A DNA stretch of 64,000 nucleotides from Leptodactylus fallax (GCA_947044405.1 CAMRHE010000507.1:930001-994000), one strand, 5' to 3'. Positions 25,099-35,289 are shown, counted from the stretch's first letter. Made by a program: numbers and translations. Notes: generated by a model not told the origin, from the sequence alone.

Positions 25099-25684
25099 TT
25101 AAAGGGAATCTATCATTAAAAAAACACTTTTAAACTAATGGCACGCTGGAATGGCCTTTAAAAAGGTCTTTCTACTCCTACCTTTCATTGTTGTCTTCTC
25201 CCAGCCATTTCTGTAAAAATCCGTTTCTTCAGTTATGGAAATGATCCTCATGGAGCACTCGGGGCGTTCCTCCTTGGTAACGAGCACCCATCGCGTCATT
25301 GCTTGTCACCACCCTTTGGTCTGTTATGGTGACTCCCATCTTGGTCTTCTCTTCTACTTCCTCTGACGCAGTCCGTACTGCGCCTCTTGTGAAAGACCAC
25401 CGGAAAATGGCGGCGGTCCAGCGCTGTGTCAGAGGAAGTAGAGGAAAGAAGATACAGAGAAGACCAAGATGGGAGTCACCACAACAGACTAATGGGCGGT
25501 GACAAGCGATGACACGATGGGTGCTTGTTAACACGGAGGAACGCCCCAGGTGCTCCATGAGGATCATTTCCATAATTGAAGAAACAGATTTTTACAGAAA
25601 CGGCTGGGAGAAGACAACAATGAAAGGCCTTTCCAACGTGCCATTAGCTTAAAAGTGTTTTTTTTTATGATAAACTCCCTTTAA
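25099..25684. mobile_element. Palindromic TTAA MITE
   Basis: Flanked by TTAA at 25099-25102 and 25681-25684, with ends AAAGGGAATCTATCAT and ATGATAAACTCCCTTT. Nearly the whole element is one inverted repeat. For example, GGATCATTTCCATAA near 25560 mirrors TTATGGAAATGATCC near 25233, and the CCTCTGAC / GTCAGAGG segments lie close to the centre. Each arm is about 280 bp. The TTAAAGGGR ends match the 49-bp-satellite elements, so it is probably the same T2-like group. Both strands give similar open frames because of the symmetry. Confidence 0.9.
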
Positions 25685-26117
25685 ATGGGTTGGCCAGGAA
25701 TTTTTTTAAATAGTTGCCTAGCCTAATAAATATCCGATCAATGGGGGCCGGCAGATGGCTGCAAGATGAATCAGCTGTTCGGTGCTACTGCGGACGCCAG
25801 TACTATTCACGGCACAGATCCAGAAATAAAGACAGATAGCTCCGGAAGTTCCGATACTGCAGCTCAGTTCCCATTGACATCAATGAGCAGCAGTTGTTGC
25901 ACCCCGGTCAGTATCTATGGCTTGGAGACATCTGCCTTCGTGCAGTGTACAGTACTGGCATCAGAAGTGGCCCTGAATACAGTGGCGTAACTAGGAATGG
26001 CTGGGCCACAAGACAAACATTTGACATGGGGCCCCCCCCCCCCGGAACCGTTTCCCCCAATCGCCCCCCTGGACTGCCTCCTCCAACCCCCCCCCCCAAA
26101 AAAACGCATTCCTGCGC

Positions 26118-26625
26118 ACAATATTATGCGTCATAGTGGCCCCTGCACACAGTATTATGCCCCATAGTGGCCCCTGCACACAGTATCATGCCCCATAGTG
26201 GCCCCTGCACACAGTATCATGCTCCATAGTGGCCCCTGCACACAGTATCATGCCCCATAGTGGCCCCTGCACACAGTATCATGCCCCATAGTGGCCCCTG
26301 CACACAGTATCATGCCCCATAGTGGCCCCTGCACACAGTATCATGTCCCATAGTGGCCCCTGCACACAGTATCATGTCCCATAGTGGCCCCTGCACACAG
26401 TATCATGTCCCATAGTGGCCCCTGCACACAGTATCATGTCCCATAGTGGCCCCTGCACACAGTATTATATCCCATAGTGGCCCCTGCACACGCTATTATT
26501 CCCAATAGTGGCCCCTGCAGACAGTATTATATCCCATAGTGGCCCCTGCACACACTATTATTCCCCATAGTGGCCCCTGCACACAGTATTATGCCCCATA
26601 GTGGCCCCTGCACACACTATTATAT
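26118..26625. repeat. 31-bp minisatellite inside the hAT-like element
   Basis: About 16 copies of a 31-bp unit reading GTGGCCCCTGCACACAGTAT then CATGCCCCATA, with point variants (ATTATG, ATCATGTCC, ACACTATTATT). Confidence 0.93.
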
Positions 26626-26904
26626 GTCCCATTGTGGATCTTTTCAGACCCCAGAGTATAATGATCGGAGACCCAGGGGAGGATAGAAACATAACTGTTC
26701 CTCGCTCCGGTGCATGCCTGTGCGCTACTTCGGCCTTCTTAAATGTTGGACCAAGCCGGCGTCACGTGATGCGGGCTGGCGTCGCGACGCAAAATGACGT
26801 CCGCTGACGTCTGGGACGTCACCAAACAGGCCCGAAGCCTGGAGAAGTGTAGGAGAGGTAAGTACATTGTTTTTTATGTTCCCTCACCTCCCCTGGGCCT
26901 CCGA

Positions 26905-26948
26905 TTATTATACTCCGGGTCTTTTCAAAGACCCCGGAGTATAATGAT
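26905..26948. repeat. Hairpin with ACCCCGGAGTATAATG arms
   Basis: ATTATTATACTCCGGGTC is followed 8 bases later by its near reverse complement GACCCCGGAGTATAATGAT. The same motif (AGACCCCAGAGTATAATAGG) recurs near 26645, 35937, 42085 and 45535, each beside a GGAG.CCCAGG phrase, marking a dispersed repeat family. Confidence 0.75.
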
Positions 26949-27165
26949 AGCAGAGATTGTGGGGTTCGGCCTGTGGCCTCACATACCGATCCCCGCTCCT
27001 GCGCACAGCCGCCTCCGCAGAATTGGAAGCGCAGGCAACCGTGACCGGGGAATGGTATATAGGGCCCATTACCTGCTGGCCCCATAACGTCCCGGGCCCT
27101 GTGGCAGCCGCTACCACTGCTACCCCGGTAGTTACGCCCCTGCCTGAATAGCTGATCTGTTTGGG

Positions 27166-27700
27166 TGTGAAGAATATCGCCTCGCCCAGCCGCCTGGCAC
27201 GCCTGCGATCAAACTTCTTTCTTAACCTCCCACTCACACACCGTGAGTAGACCGGGTCATAGGATAAAACGAAACGTGCGATATAAATTTTATATGTTTA
27301 ATAACCCAAGTGGGTCGGTATGGATTAATAGCATATACAGAAATATACAATATTAATATGATCAAGCATAAACATACAAGCAAAAGGGCAATGATACAAT
27401 ACACCAAAATAAAAGGGAAATAACAGATTAGAAAAGGTACCTGAGCACACAGCCCTGTCCTAGCTGTCTCTCTTCCATGCTCCACACAATAGACTCTAAA
27501 ACAACTCACCCTCACCTCAGTGTCGGACCCTCAGCCCCCACCCTTCACCTCCCCCCAGCCAGGGATGAAAACCAGTGAGACAGTGTCCAGAGGTGTAACC
27601 TCCTTTGCATCACATTCCAACCAGTGGGGGAAGGACAGACATGCTCAAGTGAAAACACACTTCCAAGAAAGATAAATAAATTGAGGGTCTCATCATCACA
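27166..27700 (-). repeat. 3' LTR of the Gmr1-type element
   Basis: 535 bp, TG...CA ends in element orientation. Outer flank TTGGG. Nearly identical to 32945-33479. Confidence 0.95.
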
Positions 27701-27712
27701 CCTCCCCCTTTT
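27701..27712 (-). promoter_or_regulatory. Polypurine tract of the Gmr1-type element
   Basis: On the minus strand this reads AAAAGGGGGAGG directly next to the 3' LTR, the expected plus-strand primer for reverse transcription. Confidence 0.88.
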
Positions 27713-28728
27713 AGAGTGTGTCGGGAGGAAGGAGGAGCCTCCGTTCCTCTTCCACCCGCACCTCCGCAGCCTCACCCCACCGGGACAGGCCATTGGCATT
27801 GCCATGGGCATGGCCAGGCTTGTGCCGAATGTCATAGTTGTATTGCTGCAGCACCAGGCTCCAACGTAATAACCGTCCATTCTGACCCGCAACACGTTTG
27901 ATCCAGATCAGGGGGTTGTGATCCATCACCATGGTGAAGTGGCGCCCATACAAGTAAGGCTGCAGATGCTGCAAGGCCCAAACAATTGCTAGGCATTCCT
28001 TCTCCACTGTGGCGTAGGCCACCTCCCGCGGCATTAGCTTTCGGCTGAGGTACTGCACCGGGTGCTCTTGCCCCGCTGAGTCAAGCTGGCTCAGTACGGC
28101 ACCGAGTCCGTAGGTGCTGGCGTCTGTCTGTAGCACAAGCGGACGTGATTCATCGTACGCCTGAAGTACAGGTGCGTTCGCCAGGGCCGCTTTCAGGGCT
28201 TGGAAGGAGCGCTCGCAAGCATCTGTCCACTGGACAGTTTGCGGCAACTTCTTCTTGGTGAGGTCCGTCAAGGGGGCGGCCAAAGCACTATAGTTCGGTA
28301 CGAACTTCCTATAGTACCCTGCCGTACCCAGGAAAGACATCACCTGTTGCTTGGTCCGGGGGGTTGGCCAGGACGTGATTACCTCCAGCTTTTCAGGTTC
28401 TGGTTTCAGGGTTCCCCCACCTACCCGGTGTCCCAGGTATTGGACCTCGCGCATGCCCAGCTGACACTTTTCCGGTTTGATGGTCAAGCCCGCACGGTGG
28501 ATCCACCTCAGCACCTGCACCAGGTGCTGTAGGTGTTCCTCCCAAGTGGAGCTGAAGACGGCAATGTCATCCAGGTACGCTGTGGCAAACCCTTCGCATC
28601 CCGTCAGCAGGGAGTTGACCATCCGCTGGAAAGTGGCAGGGGCATTCTTCATGCCGAATGGCATGACAGTGGACTCGTACAGTCCGAAAGGGGTGATAAA
28701 GGCCGATCGTTCCTGTGCCTGAGGGGAC
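27713..28728 (-). pseudogene. Gmr1-type pol, 3' part: RT palm/thumb and RNase H
   Basis: Open frame of about 317 codons in the window (ORF 27711-28664), with homology starting a little upstream. It holds PFGMKNAPATFQRM, the catalytic TAYLDDIAVFS (the YxDD box) and GYYRKFVPNYSALAAPLTDL. RNase H follows with LQTDASTYGLGAVLSQ, a YATVEKECLAIVWALQHLQP block and TMVMDHNPL. It stops in the polypurine tract region, so RNase H is the last domain and no integrase follows. The 5' boundary is a one-base shift: a run of six G on the + strand at 28730-28735 places the upstream RT half in a different frame. Confidence 0.85.
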
Positions 28729-30063
28729 AGGGGGGATCTGCCAGTATCCCCGACTCAAGTCCATGATGGACAAGTACTGGGCCTTACCTAACCGGTCAAG
28801 CAGGTCGTCGATGCGCGGCATGGGGTACGCGTCGTCGACTGTAACCACATTAAGTTCCCTGTAATCTACACAGAACCGGGTGGTCCGATCCTTTTTGGGC
28901 ACAAGAACCACAGGTGAAGCCCATGCACTGTGAGAGGGCCGAATCACCCCCAGGTCCAGCATCTCGCCAATCTCCTTGCGCATCTGGACCTGTACCTCCG
29001 AGGAGACGCGATATGGCGACCGCCGGATAGGGGCATGATTCCCGGTATCCACATGGTGAATGGCCTGGTCAGTTCTCCCGGGCTTCGCGGAGAACAGACC
29101 AGGTAGGGAGTGCAAAACTCCATCCAGCTGGGACAGCTGGGCCTCAGCCAGCAGGGGGTTCACCTGTGCCTTCTTGTTGGACCCATCCTCCTGAAAATGA
29201 GCAAGCAAGTCAACAAGGTCTTCTTCTTCCCCCTCCTCTAACAGACTGCATACCGGAAAGGCACTAGCTTCCCGGTCATGATGATCCTTCATCATGTTGA
29301 CATGGAAGACCTTATGCCTGTTCTGGCCTGGATCAACAGTGACCAGGTAGCTGACGCTGTTGACCTGCTGGTGCACGACGTATGGACCGGTCCATTTCGC
29401 CTGAAGCTTGTCCTGGGGCTCAGGGACTAGGACCCATACCTTCTGACCCGGCTGGTATGTTCTCTCACGGGCATTCTGATCATACCAGCGCTTCTGGTCA
29501 GCCTGAGCCTGGACCATGTTGTCATGCACCAGCTGCGCCATAGCCTGCATTTGGTCACGGAATCGCAGGACATACTCCACGACTGGCACACCTTTTATGG
29601 CCGTTTCTCCTTCCCAGGACTCTTTCACAAGAGTTAGGGGCCCACGTACACGTCTCCCGTACAAGAGCTCAAAGGGGGAGAACCCCGTTGAGGCTTGAGG
29701 TACCTCCCGGTAAGCGAACAGCAGGTGCGGGAGATAAGGCTCCCAGTCGCGCCCGTGGGACTCGACTAACATCCTGAGCATCTGCTTCAGGGTGCCATTG
29801 AACCGTTCACACAGGCCATTGGTCTGTGGGTGATACGGGCTGGACACCAGATGTTGCACCTCTGTTACCTTACACAGGCCTTGCATCAAGGCAGACATGA
29901 ACTGGGTACCTTGGTCTGTGAGCATCTCTCTGGGAAATCCAACACGGGAGAAGATTTCTACCAGAGCCTTGGCCACTACATCAGCCCTGGTGGAAGACAG
30001 CGCGACAGCTTCCGGGCACCTAGTAGCGTAGTCTACTACCGTTAATATGAAACGTTCCCGGTG
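28729..30063 (-). pseudogene. Gmr1-type pol, middle part: integrase core to RT fingers
   Basis: One frame (ORF 28567-30186) in which, in order, integrase and then reverse transcriptase are read. Integrase shows LTVVDYATR, the second catalytic Asp in LTDQGTQFMS and the catalytic Glu in SPYHPQTNGLCERFNGTLKQ. The GPY/F-type C-terminal module is QAKWTGPYVV. After an acidic linker (EEGEEEDLVDL) the RT begins with PYRVSSEV, SPVVLVPKKD and RFCVDYRELN and reaches DLSRGYWQIP. No stop separates the two enzymes, so integrase-before-RT order is a property of this element and not a chance juxtaposition. Frame shifts lie at both ends of this block. Confidence 0.88.
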
Positions 30064-32603
30064 CGACTGGGAATGGACAGGGGTCCAATGAGATCCACAG
30101 CCACCCGCTGGAAAGGTTCGGTTATGATGGGCATAGGTATCATTGGTGCTTTGGAGCCTTGCCCCGCCTTGCCCATCCTCTGACAAGTGTCACATGAACG
30201 GCAGTATTTAGCTACATCTGTCCCCATCTTAGGCCAGTAGAATAAGTGGCTGAGGCGAGCCTTGGTCTTAGCGATCCTCAGGTGGCCTGCCAGTGGAATA
30301 TCATGAGCAATCTGCAACAACTCCACCCGGTAGGGTTGGGGTACCACCAAATGTTTCTCCCTGAGCCGACTTTCTTTTCCCTTTGTGTACGTTTCCCAGT
30401 ACACGCGGTCCTTGTCCGACTCCAAGGGAGGTTGATCAGCACGCTCCTTCAATGCGTCCAGACTGCGGTCAGCTTGGACAGCGTCCCTGAACTCCTGACT
30501 GGAACCAGACAGAAGAGATGTGCATGTCATATACCCGCCGGGCTCCTCCGGCTCCAGTGTGGGGAGGCTAGTCACGGCGGCCTCAGTGCCATCTCCGGGT
30601 GACAGAGGGAACGGCTCAGGGGTCGGAGCGCCTTCCACCCCTCTAGCACTCTGGCTGCGGGTCACCACCGCAATACCAGCAGTCCGTTCCTCATCCGGAT
30701 CGGCCCTGAGATCCCCGTGACCCATCTGACCACCTGGCACATTGTCCTCAGTTGGGGTTGCCCCCAGCATCTCAGAAGAGCTACCCTGGAAATCTGCAAG
30801 GTAAGAATTAGCAATTACATTGACATTGCATTCATTCATTGATTCACAGTGAACTGCACGGGTGAATGGCTGAGCCTGGGTCACACTGAGGGGGCCATCA
30901 TTACCCGCAGATGTGGGCCGGACTACAGCCAGGTCAGCATTCCACAATGCCTCATTCACAGGCTCACTGATTACCTTAGCTGGACACACAGCAAGGGGAG
31001 ACAGGCTGCAGACCCCTCCCTCTGCCTGTGTCTGCGTCTGGGTGACAGGCTCCACCACCACATTAAAATCATCCTTCAGTACAGGCATTTTGTCACAGCG
31101 AGGTGGGGCTACTCCCACCACATATTGGGACACCAAGGGCCCCACATCTCTTCCCAATAGTACATTGGCAGGCAGATCAGACACTAGCCCCACATCACGC
31201 ATCCCTTTTCCCGCACCCCAGTCCAAATGGACGCAAGCCATGGGCACAGTTACGCGTTCTTGTCCAATACCATTCAGGGTCAGAGTTTTTCCAGGGATAA
31301 TACTGTCCGCAGGGACCAAGTCAGGTTGCACCAGAGTAATCTGCGCCCCAGTGTCCCGAAATCCCATGACCAATTTAACCCCCACAATGACCTGTTGACG
31401 GTTGGCATCGAATTGCAACCCCCTCCCTCCCCACCAAGTATACAGATGAGCCAGCTGCCGTGGCTGGGGAAACAGGGGGGTTCTTAGAGCGGTTGGAGCA
31501 CTCCGCCTTGAAATGTCCTGGCTGGTTACAAGCATGACACCGCCGGACCTCTCCTTGGGATTTAGAGGTGGTCCCTGGGGCGCCCAGAGTTCTTGGGACA
31601 TTGGAAGTAGAGGGGGCACCCGGGACAGAGTTTGTCTTACCCCACTTGGAGACCGCAGGCTGTGGTGAACTCCAACTTTGCCCCTCCTTCCCGCTTGGGG
31701 TCTCTGCAGTGTGGCTCCTCTCTTGATCCCTTGCTCCCTGGTGGACACATAGTCGTCAGCAATCTCTGCAGCCTTGTCTGCTGTTTTGAGTTTCCAGTCA
31801 CACACGAACTGGCGGACCTCCAGAGGGCACACCTGGAGAAATTGTTCCTTTATCATAAGATCCCCAATTCCCTCAAACGTGGTGACAGTAAGTCCTTTGA
31901 TCCACTGCCAGAATGTAACCTGTAAGTAGTGCAGAACATCTGCATAGCTCTCTGTGGGACCCCGCTGGATATTCCGGAACTTTTTGCGGTACACCTCCGG
32001 CGTGAGCCGGTATCTCCGGATCAGCGCCGCTTTGATGGTCTCATAGTCCGCGTCCACTGGTAAGCTCGTGGAAACATCCAGGCCTTTTCCCTTCAGCCGG
32101 GGAGACAGGTAACGGGCCCATTCTGCCTGGGGAATATGATGCTGCTTACACACCCGCTCAAATCCCCGCAAGAACGAGTCCAAGTCCCCGTTATCTTCCA
32201 AGATTGGAAAGTCCTCGGATCGGATCTTTAGTGCTCGGGCTCCTGGAGTTGGTGCAGGAGAAGGTTGCACCTGCCGGGGAAGTTCCAGCTTTTTTAGCTC
32301 AAGCTGATGCTCCCTCTCCGCTTGGCGTTCACGGGCCTCTCGCTCAGCCCGACGCTCTGCAGCAGCGGCAGCGGCCTCTCTCTCCGCCCGGCGCTCTGCA
32401 GCTTCTCTCTCCGCCCGGCGCTCTGCAGCAGCAACAGCTTGGTACTGGTGAATCACCTTCAGACGGGTGCTATGGTCACTGGCGTCTATCTGCTGTAAGG
32501 CCATTTGCAAGTATAAGTCCGTTACCCCCATAGAACTGGGGTTACTGGTCCCTCCAGGCACAGTTACCTCTGGGGTCCGGGCACCTGCTGAACCGTCTGG
32601 CAT
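30042..32603 (-). pseudogene. Gmr1-type gag, protease and N-terminal integrase
   Basis: 853-codon frame from ATG at 32603. Residues 57-108 are a charged Ala/Glu/Arg repeat likely to be a coiled coil. About 128-290 is capsid-like, and 199-287 reads like a SCAN domain (FRNIQRGPTESYADVLHYL, IKEQFLQVCP, ADKAAEIADDY). The protease motif FRDTGAQITLV is at about 415-425. The integrase zinc-binding H-H-C-C segment (AGHLRIAKTKARL ... CRSCDTCQ) is near 775-825, followed by the first catalytic Asp in VAVDLIGPL. The nucleocapsid zinc knuckle is in another frame, so the stretch around residues 308-383 is shifted and later restored. The frame ends inside the integrase core at 30042, where one base is missing relative to the downstream frame. 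Confidence 0.85.
31498..31539 (-). other. Nucleocapsid CCHC zinc knuckle, out of frame with gag
   Basis: Read on the minus strand from 31539, this gives CHACNQPGHFKAEC, a perfect CX2CX4HX4C knuckle. It lies two bases off the frame of the surrounding gag-protease ORF, so indels on either side shift this segment. Confidence 0.85.
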
Positions 32604-32932
32604 GGTGATGTTTTCTTATGCCAGCCCCTCAGGATTTTGCTCCTCGTCCTGCCCGGCTGCAGCACCTTCCATATCAGCCATCTGCGCAGCGTTTGTATCA
32701 GTCAGTTGCTGACGTCCCCTGGCTCCACTTCTCAGAGACCAAGACATCCACTGGAAGTCGTTGCCAAATAAAAGATAGGACAGAAAAAAGAAGAAGGGAG
32801 GGAACAGTACTGTACCAAACTTTCACCGCATTTTAAGCTTGATCTCATACCGCGCTCGTTCCATAGGATTGTCGCAATCCCCAGTGTCTGCGTGATACCA
32901 CACCCACACACTGTTATCCTAAGATCCCACAA

Positions 32933-32944
32933 CGCTGCCACCAC
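32933..32944 (-). promoter_or_regulatory. Primer-binding site of the Gmr1-type element
   Basis: Directly inside the 5' LTR, one base in, the minus strand reads TGGTGGCAGCG. This is the complement of a tRNA 3' end CGCTGCCA-CCA, which from memory is the acceptor end of vertebrate tRNA-Leu (AAG/TAG). The match covers 11 bases. Confidence 0.7.
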
Positions 32945-33479
32945 TGTGAAGAATATCGCCTCGCCCAGCCGCCTGGCACGCCTGCGATCAAACTTCTTTC
33001 TTAACCTCCCACTCACACACCGTGAGTAGACCGGGTCATAGGATAAAACGAAACGTGCAATATAAATTTTATATGTTTAATAACCCAAGTGGGTCGGTAT
33101 GGATTAATAGCATATACAGAAATATACAATATTAATATGATCAAGCATAAACATACAAGCAAAAGGGCAATGATACAATACACCAAAATAAAAGGGAAAT
33201 AACAGATTAGAAAAGGTACCTGAGCACACAGCCCTGTCCTAGCTGTCTCTCTTCCATGCTCCACACAATAGACTCTAAAACAACTCACCCTCACCTCAGT
33301 GTCGGACCCTCAGCCCCCACCCTTCACCTCCCCCCAGCCAGGGATGAAAACCAGTGAGACAGTGTCCAGAGGTGTAACCTCCTTTGCATCACATTCCAAC
33401 CAGTGGGGGAAGGACAGACATGCTCAAGTAAAAACACACTTCCAAGAAAGATACATAAATTGAGGGTCTCATCATCACA
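32945..33479 (-). repeat. 5' LTR of the Gmr1-type element
   Basis: 535 bp, flanked outward by TTGGG at 33480. In element orientation it supplies the promoter. TATA-like stretches lie in the A/T-rich middle. Confidence 0.95.
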
Positions 33480-33484
33480 TTGGG

Positions 33485-33870
33485 GGATGCCTGTCAGATC
33501 AGATATATGGCCTATCCTATGTTGTTGTCAATGTTCTAGTACTCTCTGGTAGCTGTACCACATGGAATTGAAGTTGCGCTTATGGCTTGCAGCACAGGAG
33601 AAATTGTTTGTTGCTCCCGAGTGGTGAGACATATTGGTGTCAGACATTGGCCATGTTAACCGAGGTGGAAATGGCTCTCTATATAGGGGGCCAAGTGCGC
33701 TAGCTTATACAACTTGTAGGAACAGTGGACAGCTTGGAGAGTGATCAGTTTGGGAACTTGTTGAATATCTTAAGAAGGGAAGCCTCCATTTTTTTGCTGT
33801 TTGGTTCCAGGTAATTGAACACCTATGGACATCTGTAAGTAAGAGGTCGAGTTATCCAGTTATGGGCAGT
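33485..33870. other. Short unassigned stretch between two LTR elements
   Basis: No gene or repeat recognised; presumably the original gdf2 intron sequence or an older element. Confidence 0.4.
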
Positions 33871-33877
33871 ACATAGG

Positions 33878-34533
33878 TGTAACGTCTCTGCCTGTTCAGG
33901 TCTCTGCGCCACCCTCCGCTCGCACACTGTGGCGAAGGAGGCGTGTTCAGTTTGATTTCTTGCGTAGGTTTCTTGTTGCTCAGTCTGAACATGGTCCTAG
34001 TCAATGTAATGGATTTCCGGCCACACCCGTGTTCTGAGCATTTCTCTCTGGACTGCAAAGAGTTAATCTCTTCCTGGCCTGTGTGATTGACAGCCTGTGT
34101 ACCTATCAGGTCTGGGGCTGGGCCCAGACTTTCTTTATACAGGATGTCACTTTCACAGCAAGTGGCCGGTTATTGCACTGTCTTTGCCTGCTCTCTTTGT
34201 TATATCCCTTGCTACTTTGTTACCTGATTCTCTGATCTCTGGCTTGCCTTTTGACTATTCTCTTGGATTTTGATTTTGAACTGCATTGCTCGTTTGTTAC
34301 TGACCCCTTGGCTTGCTCACTCTGCTTCTGTGTTGTTTTTGTCTTGTCCTGTTCTCTGTGTCACTTACCCAGTATAGGGCTTGTCTTCTGGTTGTCCTTT
34401 TACCGTTTAGGGTAACTGAGGCAATAGGAAGGGACAGTGGCTGGGGTGAGATTAGGGCTCACTTGTCTCTGTCCTTCCTCCCAGACTGCTGCAGTAGTGT
34501 CAGGGTATTGCTACGGTTGGCAAGACCCTTACA
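33878..34533. mobile_element. Solo LTR with 5-bp target duplication
   Basis: 656 bp beginning TGTAACGTCTC and ending CCCTTACA, flanked by ATAGG on both sides (33873-33877 and 34534-34538). No internal domain, so this is what remains after LTR-LTR recombination of a full element. The family differs from both other LTR elements here. It sits within the first bases of the 5' LTR of the chromodomain Gypsy element. Confidence 0.87.
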
Positions 34534-35255
34534 ATAGGAATCTCAGTGTGCTAAACAGCTAGTTTCTATTGCCTTAAAGGGGTTGTCCAGGAAATAAAGT
34601 TCTCTGCAAGTAGGCTGAGGAAGGTAAAAAAACTAAAATAAAACAAAAAAAAAATACTCACCTGTCCCAGCACTCTGGTGTCCCCTGCAGCTGTTTGGTC
34701 CTGTGGTGCCCTGGGGCTTCTTCTGGAGGAAATCCTCACATTCTCCACACATGCCTGCTGGGTCCCAGGGGCGGCCTCAACGGCCAAAGGAAAGGAACTC
34801 ACATATGTCACCTGTGACGTCCCATGTACTTTCCTTAGGCCGCTGATTTTTTTTATTTTTTACTTTCCCTGGTCTACTTGCAGAAAAAATTATTTCCTGG
34901 ACAACCTCTTTAAGGTTACTGTGACAACATATGAAGCTTCTGCAGTTTCCTATGCTGATCCAATCAGCAACTGAGGCGCGATATGTCAACTCTGTTCCTG
35001 CCCACCCAGGTGCCTGCTATTAGTTTGTACTTTAGTGAGGCTCCTGAACTCAGCTTCTTTGTGCTGGATTGCTATATTACTGACCATTGGCCTGTTACTG
35101 GAAATTCGCTTATCTTCTTATTTTGGCCTTAATGATACCTCTCGAATTGACCTTTTAGCTTTGACACGTTCACTCTTCTGATTCATTCCTCTGGTTTAGA
35201 TCTGCCTTGTGAGTTTGTTGTGAGTTCTGGTTAGACTTTAGTTTGTGGAGTGTTT
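34534..35255 (+). repeat. 5' LTR of the chromodomain Gypsy element (main part)
   Basis: GGAATCTCAGTGTGC at 34537 and the sequence after 34914 match the 3' LTR at 40592-41485, for example AACATATGAAGCTTCTGCA and TCTGTTCCTGCCCACCCAGG. A TTAA MITE lies inside it. The first few bases are separated by the solo LTR. Confidence 0.82.
34574..34913. mobile_element. TTAA MITE inside the 5' LTR
   Basis: Ends TTAAAGGGGTTGTCCAGGAA and TTCCTGGACAACCTCTTTAA, inverted and flanked by TTAA. The same element sits at the same site in the 3' LTR. Confidence 0.88.
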
Positions 35256-35289
35256 ATTTGGTGATGACTTGGGCCCAAATTCAGCACAA

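Larger units (their letters stand above)
25980..27142. mobile_element. Non-autonomous hAT-like transposon with 8-bp target duplication
   Basis: Terminal inverted repeats CAGTGGCGTAACTA (25980) and TAGTTACGCCCCTG (ending 27142) are bracketed by the identical 8-bp direct repeat CCTGAATA (25972-25979 and 27143-27150). CAG-type ends plus an 8-bp duplication define the hAT superfamily. At 1163 bp with no transposase it is non-autonomous. The interior holds C/G homopolymers, a 31-bp minisatellite and a hairpin at about 26905-26948. The right boundary lies 23 bp from the LTR retrotransposon that starts at 27166. Confidence 0.9.
27166..33479 (-). mobile_element. Full-length Gmr1-type Gypsy LTR retrotransposon
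   Basis: Complete element read on the minus strand. Two 535-bp LTRs (27166-27700 and 32945-33479) begin TGTGATGATG and end TTCACA in element orientation. They are flanked by the identical 5-bp target duplication TTGGG (27161-27165 and 33480-33484). I count three differences between the LTRs (near 27280, 27651 and 27675 in the left copy), so the insertion is young. A primer-binding site and polypurine tract are in place. The internal order is Gag, protease, zinc-binding plus integrase, then reverse transcriptase and RNase H. Integrase before RT in an otherwise Gypsy-like element is the hallmark of the Gmr1 group of deuterostomes. Single-base shifts break the pol frame, so this copy is probably not active by itself. 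Confidence 0.93.

Noticed and set aside
27545..32836. Plus-strand open frames across the retrotransposon
   Set aside because: They are antisense shadows of the minus-strand gag-pol; no family resemblance.
27166..33479. Chimera of two elements explaining integrase before RT
   Set aside because: Integrase and RT are in one continuous frame with a linker, one LTR pair and one target duplication; a single element fits better.
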